64,000 nt of DNA from assembly GCF_900461105.1 (NCBI RefSeq), contig NZ_UFWZ01000001.1, positions 2,569,001 to 2,633,000 of the forward strand. Direction: 5' to 3'. This document shows, one piece after another, positions 34,928 through 42,309 of the stretch; positions within the stretch are counted from its first letter, which is position 1; every line of letters starts with the position of its first letter. The notes under the pieces are model-generated. The model did not search any database, was not told the DNA's origin, and worked only from the letters and a program-made list of their open reading frames with translations. The position numbers were made by a program, and so were the translations under genes. This DNA comes from Clostridium putrefaciens. GTDB taxonomy: Bacteria; Bacillota; Clostridia; Clostridiales; Clostridiaceae.

Positions 34928-34951
34928 TTAAGGAGGACATTGTCCTCCTTT
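34928..34951. terminator. Terminator (copy 2), target of the group IIC intron
   Basis: The hairpin is identical to that at 24103-24126 (AAGGAGGACA with TGTCCTCCTT). It terminates the membrane gene 34980-35861 on the minus strand and once served a SulP copy on the plus strand. Confidence 0.88.
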
Positions 34952-34979
34952 AATACTTAACAAATTAACATAATTACAT

Positions 34980-35861
34980 TTAATCTTTGCAATTATAATA
35001 TAATTCAAAGTTATCACCTAATATGCCTACAACCCTTTTATGATGCATAGCCATTTTTCTATTGGTTCTTATAGTAGGATATAAAAATAAAATTCCTATA
35101 AATGTTGATACGTTATAAATTAAATGGTAAGCGCCTAAAACTTCAAAGGTTGCTAGTAGGCATATTACAAATCCAATTGTTGCATAAAACCCATCTCTTA
35201 AAAAGATTCTTTTAGCTAAAGATTTATCCAAATAAAATAAACGGCATTTTTCACAGCTTGAATGCAAGAACCACAAGAAGGTAGAAGTGGAAATAATGAT
35301 TGCAAAAATATTAGAAACCTTTCCTGCACCCATATGAGTAGTTGAAGGAACTGACATTGATATTGCTGAAACGATAATTAGAGATATCAAACCTAAGAAA
35401 ACTGCCTTCCCCATGTTTTTTATATTTTGTTTTTCATCTTCAGAAATAACTTCATTTTTTTTGGCTTCCTTTTTAACATAAATATAGGCCTTCGCCTTAT
35501 TATACATTCTAAACTCTAGATATATATTTATAAGAAGCAAAAGTACCAATATAGCTTGCTGAACTATGTATTCTTTAGACATAAACCCAAATTTAAACTC
35601 CTGGAAAACAAGGACGCAAGATATTACCCTTACAATCCAATCAGCTATGGCTTCTTTTTTAAATACTTTTAATTCCTCCCTATAATCTGTAGCTAGTATA
35701 AAACTTGAAATCGTGGCTAATAAATAAGGTGTCAATGCCCATATTCCTAAAGCTATCATGGAACTATTAATAAGTTTATTGGAATAAGCATAGGAAAATG
35801 CAAAATTGCTCACATAATTAATTAAATTTATTAACATTACTATTTTAACAGATCTTTTCAT
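34980..35861 (-). CDS. Polytopic membrane protein of the peptide island (293 residues)
   Basis: Start at 35861 has GGAGGA 7 bases upstream, better than a longer frame. About eight helices with a basic central loop (AKAYIYVKKEAKKNEVISEDEK) and a C-terminal cytoplasmic end LGDNFELYYNCKD. I recognise no family. It resembles the neighbour at 35952-36827 in length, helix pattern and N-terminal start, so the two are probably distant paralogues. A remnant of its 3' end is at 24150-24213. It might predate the island as the ancient neighbour of SulP. Confidence 0.7.
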   Translation of the reverse strand: MKRSVKIVMLINLINYVSNFAFSYAYSNKLINSSMIALGIWALTPYLLATISSFILATDYREELKVFKKEAIADWIVRVISCVLVFQEFKFGFMSKEYIVQQAILVLLLLINIYLEFRMYNKAKAYIYVKKEAKKNEVISEDEKQNIKNMGKAVFLGLISLIIVSAISMSVPSTTHMGAGKVSNIFAIIISTSTFLWFLHSSCEKCRLFYLDKSLAKRIFLRDGFYATIGFVICLLATFEVLGAYHLIYNVSTFIGILFLYPTIRTNRKMAMHHKRVVGILGDNFELYYNCKD

Positions 35862-35951
35862 AACAAAGTCCTCCTCTTTTTGCAATTATACTCTAACTAT
35901 ATTAATAGTATTAAAATATAATTTCACATTAAATATTGCAATAGCTTTCAT

Positions 35952-36827
35952 TTACTGAATACATCTTTTGTATTTTCTGTATATGTCTTCAGATTTCTTT
36001 TTAATAATATACTTTGTACTAAAAGTTGGCACAAAAAATATAGCACCTACTACAAGTATTGAAATATGCAAATATCCCATTTTCCCATAAAAAATTGTTT
36101 CTTCACAAAATAAAATTATATACCCTATCACAAATGTTATTATGTCTATATAATTCCTCATACTTTTATGTTCATTGTTTTTATAAGCAATACTAATTGT
36201 TTGATGTGATAATTTAAATAAAATATGTAATAGAAGAATTATTAATAATATTGGTATAAACATTAATTTCACAAGATTGGCATAAATAAATCTAGAAATA
36301 AACACTAATATAGATAGAATAATTATTACAATGGTGCCTTTTCCAGATATCTCAAGAGCATTTATCATAAATGCCATTTCATCTTTTAAATCTGTCCCCA
36401 TTGCATAATAATTTAATTTTCTTGATTTAAAATCTTCAATAAATTTATTAATATCCTTTTGATTAACAATTTCTGATTTATCCTCACTAATATTTTTCAC
36501 CTTTTCCAATATAATTACTTCTAATATTATATTAAACATAAAAAGTATTGCTGTAATTAAACTAACCTTTGATATATCAATTTTAAAAATTAATACTGTA
36601 AGATGTAATATCAGCACACCAATCCTAAGCAAAAAATCTATCAATAAATAAACTTCTAGCTCTTTTATTTTATTTTTAAATGTTTCTTCTAAAAAGATTG
36701 ATGAGAAAGATAGTGCCATATAAAACAGCACTTGTGGAACATCGTCATTTGTATAATACTTATGTATAAATATAAATACATAAAATAAAATATTGAATAC
36801 AATTAAAATTTCAGCTTTTTTTTTCAT
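35952..36827 (-). CDS. Polytopic membrane protein downstream of precursor 2 (291 residues)
   Basis: AAAGGAG precedes the ATG. About eight helices; a central cytoplasmic loop contains EDKSEIVNQKDINKFIEDFK; the C terminus is basic (KKKSEDIYRKYKRC). No family recognised. It lies between precursor 2, from which it is separated by a strong terminator, and the similar gene 34980-35861. A role in immunity to peptide 2 is possible. Confidence 0.68.
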   Translation of the reverse strand: MKKKAEILIVFNILFYVFIFIHKYYTNDDVPQVLFYMALSFSSIFLEETFKNKIKELEVYLLIDFLLRIGVLILHLTVLIFKIDISKVSLITAILFMFNIILEVIILEKVKNISEDKSEIVNQKDINKFIEDFKSRKLNYYAMGTDLKDEMAFMINALEISGKGTIVIIILSILVFISRFIYANLVKLMFIPILLIILLLHILFKLSHQTISIAYKNNEHKSMRNYIDIITFVIGYIILFCEETIFYGKMGYLHISILVVGAIFFVPTFSTKYIIKKKSEDIYRKYKRCIQ

Positions 36828-36866
36828 GTTAACTCCTTTATAAAAACATATAAATATAAAAAATTA

Positions 36867-36908
36867 TATGTTACGGTATAATAAGCCAACTTGTTATACC
36901 GTAACATA
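36867..36908 (-). terminator. Strong terminator after precursor 2
   Basis: A perfect 15-bp inverted repeat (TATGTTACGGTATAA and complement) with a 12-base loop is followed on the minus strand by TAATTTTTTATATTT. Part of one arm recurs after asrC at 45846-45857. Confidence 0.92.
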
Positions 36909-36920
36909 TTTTTTAACTTC

Positions 36921-37292
36921 TTATCTTACATCTATAGTAGGTCTCCAAGTAAATCCAAAGTCTAGTCCTTGCCCAGAATACAAGGCATCGACTACTGAAA
37001 TTGCTACTGAACCTGCTGCATATGCCCCTACCACTGCACCAATAATTGATCCTGCTATTCCTCCTACTGATCCCAACTTAGCACATAATAGAGTGAATTT
37101 TGCAGTAACAAAAGATACAGCTTTCCAATAGGCTAATCCTAATATTGTAGCACCTACAGGATTCAAAGCACATGCTAGTAATACACTTCTTAATCCTGCA
37201 TTACTAAGATAAGCACCTCCATCAACATATTCCATTTCCTCTCTTTCAATCTCTACATAATTATTTGGTAATTGTAATGCATATGAACTCAT
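36921..37292 (-). CDS. Double-glycine leader peptide precursor 2 (bacteriocin-like)
   Basis: This 123-residue precursor has a leader of 26 residues identical to that of precursor 1, ending EMEYVDGG. The 97-residue core begins AYLSNAGLRSVLL, has a glycine-zipper stretch GSVGGIAGSIIGAVVGAY and a non-hydrophobic end (FGFTWRPTIDVR). It shares no core similarity with precursor 1. It follows the HlyD-like gene directly and is closed by a strong terminator, so it may be expressed from its own promoter and with the export operon. It is predicted to be cut and exported by the ABC exporter encoded at 38965-41238. Confidence 0.82.
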   Translation of the reverse strand: MSSYALQLPNNYVEIEREEMEYVDGGAYLSNAGLRSVLLACALNPVGATILGLAYWKAVSFVTAKFTLLCAKLGSVGGIAGSIIGAVVGAYAAGSVAISVVDALYSGQGLDFGFTWRPTIDVR

Positions 37293-37381
37293 TTTTACAG
37301 TCCCCTTTCAATCATATGTTTTTTTATTTATATTAAAAAGTATCTTAAGCTACCTCTAATAACTAATTAACTCTTCTTAGT

Positions 37382-38494
37382 TTAATTGAACCTTATACCT
37401 ATTTGTTCCATAAAATATTTCATATAGGTTATTTTTTCATATTTAACTCTTGTTTCTGTTACCATTCCTAGGGTTAAATTAACCTTTTCACCTTTTTTAT
37501 CTGAAAGGTAGGTCTTTTCTGGTGCTACTTTCACCTTAAAGAAGACATTTCCTTTTTGATTATCTATAGTGGCATCTTCATCTATACTTGATACCTTACC
37601 TTTTACAGTTCCATATTCAGCTTGATTTAGGCCACCAACCACAAGGGATACTTCATCATTTACATGAATTCTTGGCCTTTCATTAGATGGGATTAGTGCT
37701 TCTACTATTAATTTTTCTTCATTATTGGTCATAGTTCCTATTAAGTTTCCTACTTGAAGTACCATTCCCTTTGTTATTGGTGTATTCAAATGCATTTTTC
37801 CACTTTTAGGTGCTACAATATTAAATTCTTCTGTCGCCTTATCTAAAGAGCCTTTTTGAGCTTCTAATTTGCTCTTTTCAAAATTCAATTGTTGCTTTTC
37901 ATTTGTGAACTGTATAATTCCATCATAACGTGCTCCATCATCTTTTATCTTTTGTACCTTTTTATATTCATTTATCTGATCTTCTGTAGCTGATTGAGTT
38001 CTCAATGCCTCTTCATCTACCACAAATTCTTTTCTCTTTGTATATATGTTAGCTAATTTATTATAAAATTCTACTTCATCTGAATCACTTTTACTAAAGC
38101 TGTTTTTACCATTTGTAGCATCTCTTTCTGCTCTAGTAATTAATTCTATTCTTCTATTTATCACATCTATTTGAGAATCAACTTGTCCCAATTGCAATTT
38201 TGACTCCACAGGCTTTAAGCTTATTAAAGTATCACCCTCGTTAACTTCCTTACCTTCTTCTATAAAGACTTCACTTATCTCGCCTGATACCTTTGCCATG
38301 ATGTTTGACTTGTTTTCTGTGGTAACTAACCCTTGACCTTTTACTACATAGGTTTTTACTGATTTAGTAGACCAAAACAAAAAGGCTGTCAATAATATCA
38401 AAATTATTCCTACTATATACACCATAAACCTAGGTGGACTTTTATCATATAACAGTTTACTATCTGTTATTTCATTTAAGTTATATATCCTCAA
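37382..38494 (-). CDS. HlyD-like accessory (membrane fusion) protein of peptide exporter
   Basis: A TTG at 38494 with GGGGGAGAGG just upstream is the most likely start (370 residues, RIYNLNEITDSKLLYDKSPP...); an ATG at 38507 is an alternative. One membrane helix (VYIVGIILILLTAFLFWS) is followed by a lipoyl-like half (GEISEVFIEEGKEVNEGDTLISL), a long coiled coil (about residues 105-215) and a beta barrel (FNIVAPKSGKMHLN). In Gram-positive bacteria such proteins assist C39 ABC exporters. It overlaps the upstream 165-residue protein gene. At least four partial copies of this gene are scattered at 30745-33780. Confidence 0.9.
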   Translation of the reverse strand: MRIYNLNEITDSKLLYDKSPPRFMVYIVGIILILLTAFLFWSTKSVKTYVVKGQGLVTTENKSNIMAKVSGEISEVFIEEGKEVNEGDTLISLKPVESKLQLGQVDSQIDVINRRIELITRAERDATNGKNSFSKSDSDEVEFYNKLANIYTKRKEFVVDEEALRTQSATEDQINEYKKVQKIKDDGARYDGIIQFTNEKQQLNFEKSKLEAQKGSLDKATEEFNIVAPKSGKMHLNTPITKGMVLQVGNLIGTMTNNEEKLIVEALIPSNERPRIHVNDEVSLVVGGLNQAEYGTVKGKVSSIDEDATIDNQKGNVFFKVKVAPEKTYLSDKKGEKVNLTLGMVTETRVKYEKITYMKYFMEQIGIRFN

Positions 38495-38978
38495 GTGCCT
38501 CTCCCCCATTTTGTACTTCCATGAATACATCAGCTACTATTTGATTTTCCTTATTGTCAACAAAAACAGTGTAACTATCACCTACTAATTTAATGTCATT
38601 TTCAAAGGCATGTAACGTTAACTTCGAATATGCAAACTGAAGGTTTTCTTCCTTTTCTGTAAATCTTGCAAATAGACAGTTTGTTATCCTTATTTGTGTT
38701 TCTTGCTCATAAGGTCTTTCTACATTGTGTATAGGACTTTTAAGTTGCACCATAAGCCTAGCTATTATCTTAGGTTGTCCATTTTCATCAGTTATTAATG
38801 ACGAGTAATTTATCATTGGTCCAACTACTGCATTCCCCTTTGACTTTACATAACTATCCATCATATAAGTAACCTTATTCATATCAATAAGTTCATTTTG
38901 ATTTAACTCCCTTATAAGAACATTATTTAACTTAAGGGTTTTGTTTTCTTTTACTATTATTTTATTATTTGTACTCAT
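38481..38978 (-). CDS. GyrI-like/AraC effector-binding fold protein (tentative)
   Basis: Start at 38978 overlaps the end of the exporter gene by 14 bases and has AAGGGGAAG upstream. The 165-residue protein is soluble and beta-rich. Alternation such as VVGPMINYSSLITDENGQPKI and FARFTEKEENLQFAYSKLTLHAFEND followed by GDSYTVFVDN resembles the two repeated units of the GyrI-like fold that binds small molecules. The match is by pattern only. Its place between exporter and HlyD-like genes suggests a role in precursor or ligand handling. Confidence 0.55.
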   Translation of the reverse strand: MSTNNKIIVKENKTLKLNNVLIRELNQNELIDMNKVTYMMDSYVKSKGNAVVGPMINYSSLITDENGQPKIIARLMVQLKSPIHNVERPYEQETQIRITNCLFARFTEKEENLQFAYSKLTLHAFENDIKLVGDSYTVFVDNKENQIVADVFMEVQNGGEALEDI

Positions 38979-41238
38979 ACTCTTCCCCTTCTTCAATCGT
39001 TTTCAAATTTGTTTCTATATCCTTAATCTTATTTTGTTTACTTTCTATAATATTTGTGTCGGTAGTAGCTTTACTATCCACTTCACCGACTTGGCTAATA
39101 TATAATCTATAATAATGACCTTTCTTTTCAAGTAGGGTTTCATGATTACCTTGTTCAACCACCCTTCCTTTATCAAGAACATATATTATGTCACAATTCC
39201 TTATGGTCGAAAGTCTATGAGCTATTATTAACATTGTTTTATTCTTAGATTTTATAAAAAGTGTATTGTAAATTTTAGCTTCACTTATAAAATCTAGATT
39301 GCTTGTTGCTTCATCAAGTATTAAGAAGCTTGTATCCTTTATTAAAGCTCTAGCTAAAGCTAATCTTTGTCTTTCTCCTCCTGAAAGCCCTCCACCTGCT
39401 TCTTCTAAAAAGGTATTATACTTTCCTGGTAACTTTTCTATAAATGAGCTACATCCCGCATCTTCACAGGCACCCCTTATTTTTTCATAACTAATATCTT
39501 CTTTCCCTAGTATCACATTATCTTTAATACTTCCTGAAAATAGTTCTACATCTTGAGGTACATAAGCTATTGATTTTCTTAATGAATAAATATCTAATTC
39601 ATCTATGTTATATCCACAGATATTAATCTTTCCCTCCTCAGCCTCAAAAGATCTAAGTAAAAGTTTTGATATAGTAGTTTTACCACTTCCTGATTCACCA
39701 ACTAAGGCAACCTTTTTTCCTTTTGGAATAGTAATATTTAGATCCTTAATCACAGGTTGTCTACTTCCATATCTAAAGGTTATATTTTGAAGAGTTATAT
39801 CTCCATCTATATCCTCAATTTTTATCTTTTCTTCATCCTGCCTTTGTTCTTCTTCAACCTCATATATTTCAGAAATTCTTTTAAGAGAGATACTAGCTTC
39901 TTGAATACTTAGTTGTAGCCCTATAAGTCTACCTATAGGCCCCATAAAGTAAGCTGATAGAGATGTAAATGCCATTAAGCTTCCTAAAGTTATCTTTCCA
40001 TCAATAACCATTGTTGCACCCATAAACATAAGTACCAAGTTACCTATATTAGATACTACTGATGAAATAGATCCTTGTATATTTGATAAGACTCCTTCTT
40101 GAAATGCAATCTTAAGATTCCTTATGTATTCGCTTTCTAGTTTTTCCATAGTCTTTTCTTCAGCTGCATGAAATTTTATTGTATCTATTCCTTTTAAGCT
40201 TTCTATTATAGTACTATTAAGACTCGCATGTGCTTCCATCTGCTTTAAGTTTATCTTTTTATAAGGCCCCTTAAATATAAATATAAGTGCAGCACTTACC
40301 ACTGTAAGCATTAAAACAATTAAGAAAAGTGTTTTATTCATCATGCAAAGTATTATTGCTGACACCATAGCTAGAACGATATCAATTATTAGTGACAAAG
40401 TTACAGAGGTTAAAATATTTTTTATGGTAAAAGCATCACTAAATCTAGTTAATATATCTCCAACTTTTCTTGTAGCAAAAAATTTGGTAGGTAATCTATA
40501 AACGTGTTTAAAATATCCTAGTAATAATGGAATATCTATTTTTTGTGATAAATAAAGTAACATATGTTGTCTTATAGCAGTTATTATAATTTGAGTTATT
40601 CCTATAACCATAAATCCTATACTAAAAATAGCAAGTTGATTTTTTAAACCATAGGGTAAAATCTCATCCATTAAAATTTTATTAAAGAAAGATGAAGCAA
40701 TTCCTAATACAGTAAGTACCAAAGAGGTTATAATGCTGTATATAAAAAGCTTTTTCTGAGGAAGTAATATCTTTATAAATTTTGATAGGGTACTTTCCTT
40801 CTTATCTTTATCTGTACTAAACTCATTGCTTGGTATAATTAAAAGAAGAACTCCATCAAAACTTTTTAAAAAGTCATCTATTGATTGCTTTTCTTTTCCC
40901 CTTGCAGGATCTAATATAATAATACTATCTTTCCTTACTTTATGTATCACCACAAAATGGCTAAGACCTTCATCAGTTATTAAGTGAGCAATAGCTGGTA
41001 GCGTGTACTTGCTACGAAGTCCCCCTTTATCAACCCTAATAGCTTTGGTATCAAATCCAAGTCTTCTTGCCCCATCTTCCAAGCCTTTAAGTGTTGTACC
41101 CTTGATATCCGTGCCTAAAATATCCCTAAGTTTAGTTATTGTAACTTCTTTTTTGTAATACATACTTATAGTGGCTAGACATGCCGCTGCACAGTCTGTA
41201 CTATCATATTGCTTAACTAAATAGTTTTTATAACCCAC
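38965..41238 (-). CDS. Peptidase C39 ABC exporter (PCAT) for double-glycine peptides
   Basis: A GTG start with GAGGGAG upstream gives 757 residues. Residues 1-135 are a C39 peptidase: QYDSTDCAAACLATI with the catalytic Cys, HFVVIHKV with His and LDPARG with Asp. Residues 160-430 hold six membrane helices. The nucleotide-binding domain has GESGSGKTTISKLLL, LSGGERQRLALARAL and FLILDEATSNLD. Such proteins remove the leader after GG and export the core. Two precursors with the fitting leader lie downstream in the same orientation. Confidence 0.96.
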   Translation of the reverse strand: MGYKNYLVKQYDSTDCAAACLATISMYYKKEVTITKLRDILGTDIKGTTLKGLEDGARRLGFDTKAIRVDKGGLRSKYTLPAIAHLITDEGLSHFVVIHKVRKDSIIILDPARGKEKQSIDDFLKSFDGVLLLIIPSNEFSTDKDKKESTLSKFIKILLPQKKLFIYSIITSLVLTVLGIASSFFNKILMDEILPYGLKNQLAIFSIGFMVIGITQIIITAIRQHMLLYLSQKIDIPLLLGYFKHVYRLPTKFFATRKVGDILTRFSDAFTIKNILTSVTLSLIIDIVLAMVSAIILCMMNKTLFLIVLMLTVVSAALIFIFKGPYKKINLKQMEAHASLNSTIIESLKGIDTIKFHAAEEKTMEKLESEYIRNLKIAFQEGVLSNIQGSISSVVSNIGNLVLMFMGATMVIDGKITLGSLMAFTSLSAYFMGPIGRLIGLQLSIQEASISLKRISEIYEVEEEQRQDEEKIKIEDIDGDITLQNITFRYGSRQPVIKDLNITIPKGKKVALVGESGSGKTTISKLLLRSFEAEEGKINICGYNIDELDIYSLRKSIAYVPQDVELFSGSIKDNVILGKEDISYEKIRGACEDAGCSSFIEKLPGKYNTFLEEAGGGLSGGERQRLALARALIKDTSFLILDEATSNLDFISEAKIYNTLFIKSKNKTMLIIAHRLSTIRNCDIIYVLDKGRVVEQGNHETLLEKKGHYYRLYISQVGEVDSKATTDTNIIESKQNKIKDIETNLKTIEEGEEYEYK

Positions 41239-41403
41239 CTTCTAATCTCCCTCTGTTGTATATATTCTTAACTTTACAATCACATTTCAAATACAAATCT
41301 TCCTGATATTTAATATTTAAATTCACTGGACTTTTAAGTTATTATCAATAATACCCCTCCACTAAGTGTCCTTATCGAAGAAAATATTACTGAGTTTATC
41401 AAG

Positions 41404-41501
41404 CATAACGCCTGTCTTTGTAAAAAGAATATCATCTATCCTAATATGTGTATATAGCCTTTAAGTATACAACATAATAATTGTATTATTCGTCATTATC
41501 A
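41404..41501. repeat. 98-bp repeat, copy 2, in the divergent regulatory region
   Basis: Matches 33977-34074 at 97 of 98 bases. It lies between the exporter gene (minus) and the agrB remnant (plus) in the interval 41239-41616. This interval holds no other gene apart from a 14-codon ATG frame on the minus strand of doubtful meaning. Confidence 0.9.
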
Positions 41502-41510
41502 TATGATAAT
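41495..41510. promoter_or_regulatory. 16-bp perfect palindrome, possible operator
   Basis: ATTATCATATGATAAT lies in the divergent agrB/exporter interval, next to AATAAT-TGT-ATTATT at 41476-41490. The duplicated copy at 34 kb stops inside this palindrome. A dimeric regulator could bind here; none is identified. Confidence 0.45.
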
Positions 41511-41552
41511 ATATCATTCAATGTAATTTTTATGTTGTTCAACTAAGTCTTA

Positions 41553-41581
41553 TTGACAACTAATGATTTACTTGTTAATTT
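41553..41581 (+). promoter_or_regulatory. Putative promoter of the agrBD-like locus
   Basis: TTGACA (41553-41558), 17 bases, then TAATTT (41576-41581). It lies 36 bases before the agrB-like ATG at 41617, which has AAGGAAG upstream. Confidence 0.6.
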
Positions 41582-41616
41582 TACGTAAAAACTTTCTTTG
41601 TTAAGGAAGTGATTGC

Positions 41617-41792
41617 ATGACATTATCCGAAAAATTTAGTATGATACTATCTAATTACATAAAAAAGCTGTCCCTAATAAGACAGAAGAAGACTTAGAAA
41701 TTATAAGGTATGGCTTAGAAGTGTTATTTATGAATATTACAAAACCTCCTATTATTTTAGCGATATTATATGTCCAATTACATACAAAATAA
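41617..41792 (+). pseudogene. agrB-like gene remnant
   Basis: The ATG frame reads MTLSEKFSMILSNYIKK. A frameshift near 41667 is needed to continue as PNKTEEDLEIIRYGLEVLFMNITKPPIILAILY, the typical N terminus of AgrB, the peptidase that processes AgrD. A stop at 41790 ends it. About 75 percent of AgrB, including the catalytic region, is missing. Confidence 0.82.
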
Positions 41793-41813
41793 TGAAAAAG
41801 AGGTATAACAATT

Positions 41814-41972
41814 ATGAATATTACACAAAAGTTATCTAAAATTTTAGCAATAAAAATAAGTGATATAGCTATTAATATAGCTTATACATCTATCCAAGCT
41901 TCTATAGCCTATGCTTTAGAAGAACCTAAAATGCCAAAATTACTATTAAAAAAGATAAGTAATCTTATCTAG
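41814..41972 (+). CDS. AgrD-like signalling peptide precursor (52 residues)
   Basis: The peptide follows the agrB remnant and has the AgrD layout: an amphipathic N-terminal helix (NITQKLSKILAIKISDIAI), a short middle (SIQASIAYAL) and the conserved acidic/proline C-terminal part EEPKMPKLLLKK. The Cys that usually forms the thiolactone is absent; Ser30 stands at the matching place, so a lactone would be needed. AGAGGT precedes the ATG. Its 3' end overlaps the convergent kinase pseudogene by 8 bases. Processing is doubtful because agrB is broken. Confidence 0.7.
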   Translation: MNITQKLSKILAIKISDIAINIAYTSIQASIAYALEEPKMPKLLLKKISNLI

Positions 41973-42309
41973 CTTTTATATACAAATCTTGAATAAAGAT
42001 GTCTTTTTCAACTGATGTTTTTAGTAAAACATTAGGATATCTTTTATCTATAATTTCTTTTACATTATTTAAACCTATTCCACGATTTTTTCCCTTTGTG
42101 GAATAGCTCTCTTTATATATACTACTTATATTTATACTTTTTGTATAAGAATTAGCAATGGTTATATTTAAATATTCATCTTGAATAAGAACTATAGATA
42201 TAAATTTCTCTTTGCTATCTTTTGCAGCTTCATGAGCATTATCTATAAGTATACCTACAATTCTACATAGATCTATTATATCTATATGAAAAGTATCTAT
42301 TGTATCTAA

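Noticed and set aside
36867-36908. 15-bp inverted repeat as a regulatory operator
   Set aside because: It lies after the stop of precursor 2 and is followed by a U-run, so an intrinsic terminator explains it.
41338-41408. 14-codon minus-strand ATG frame MLDKLSNIFFDKDT upstream of the exporter
   Set aside because: It has no clear Shine-Dalgarno, no leader or GG features and no conservation evidence, so it is not reported as a gene.
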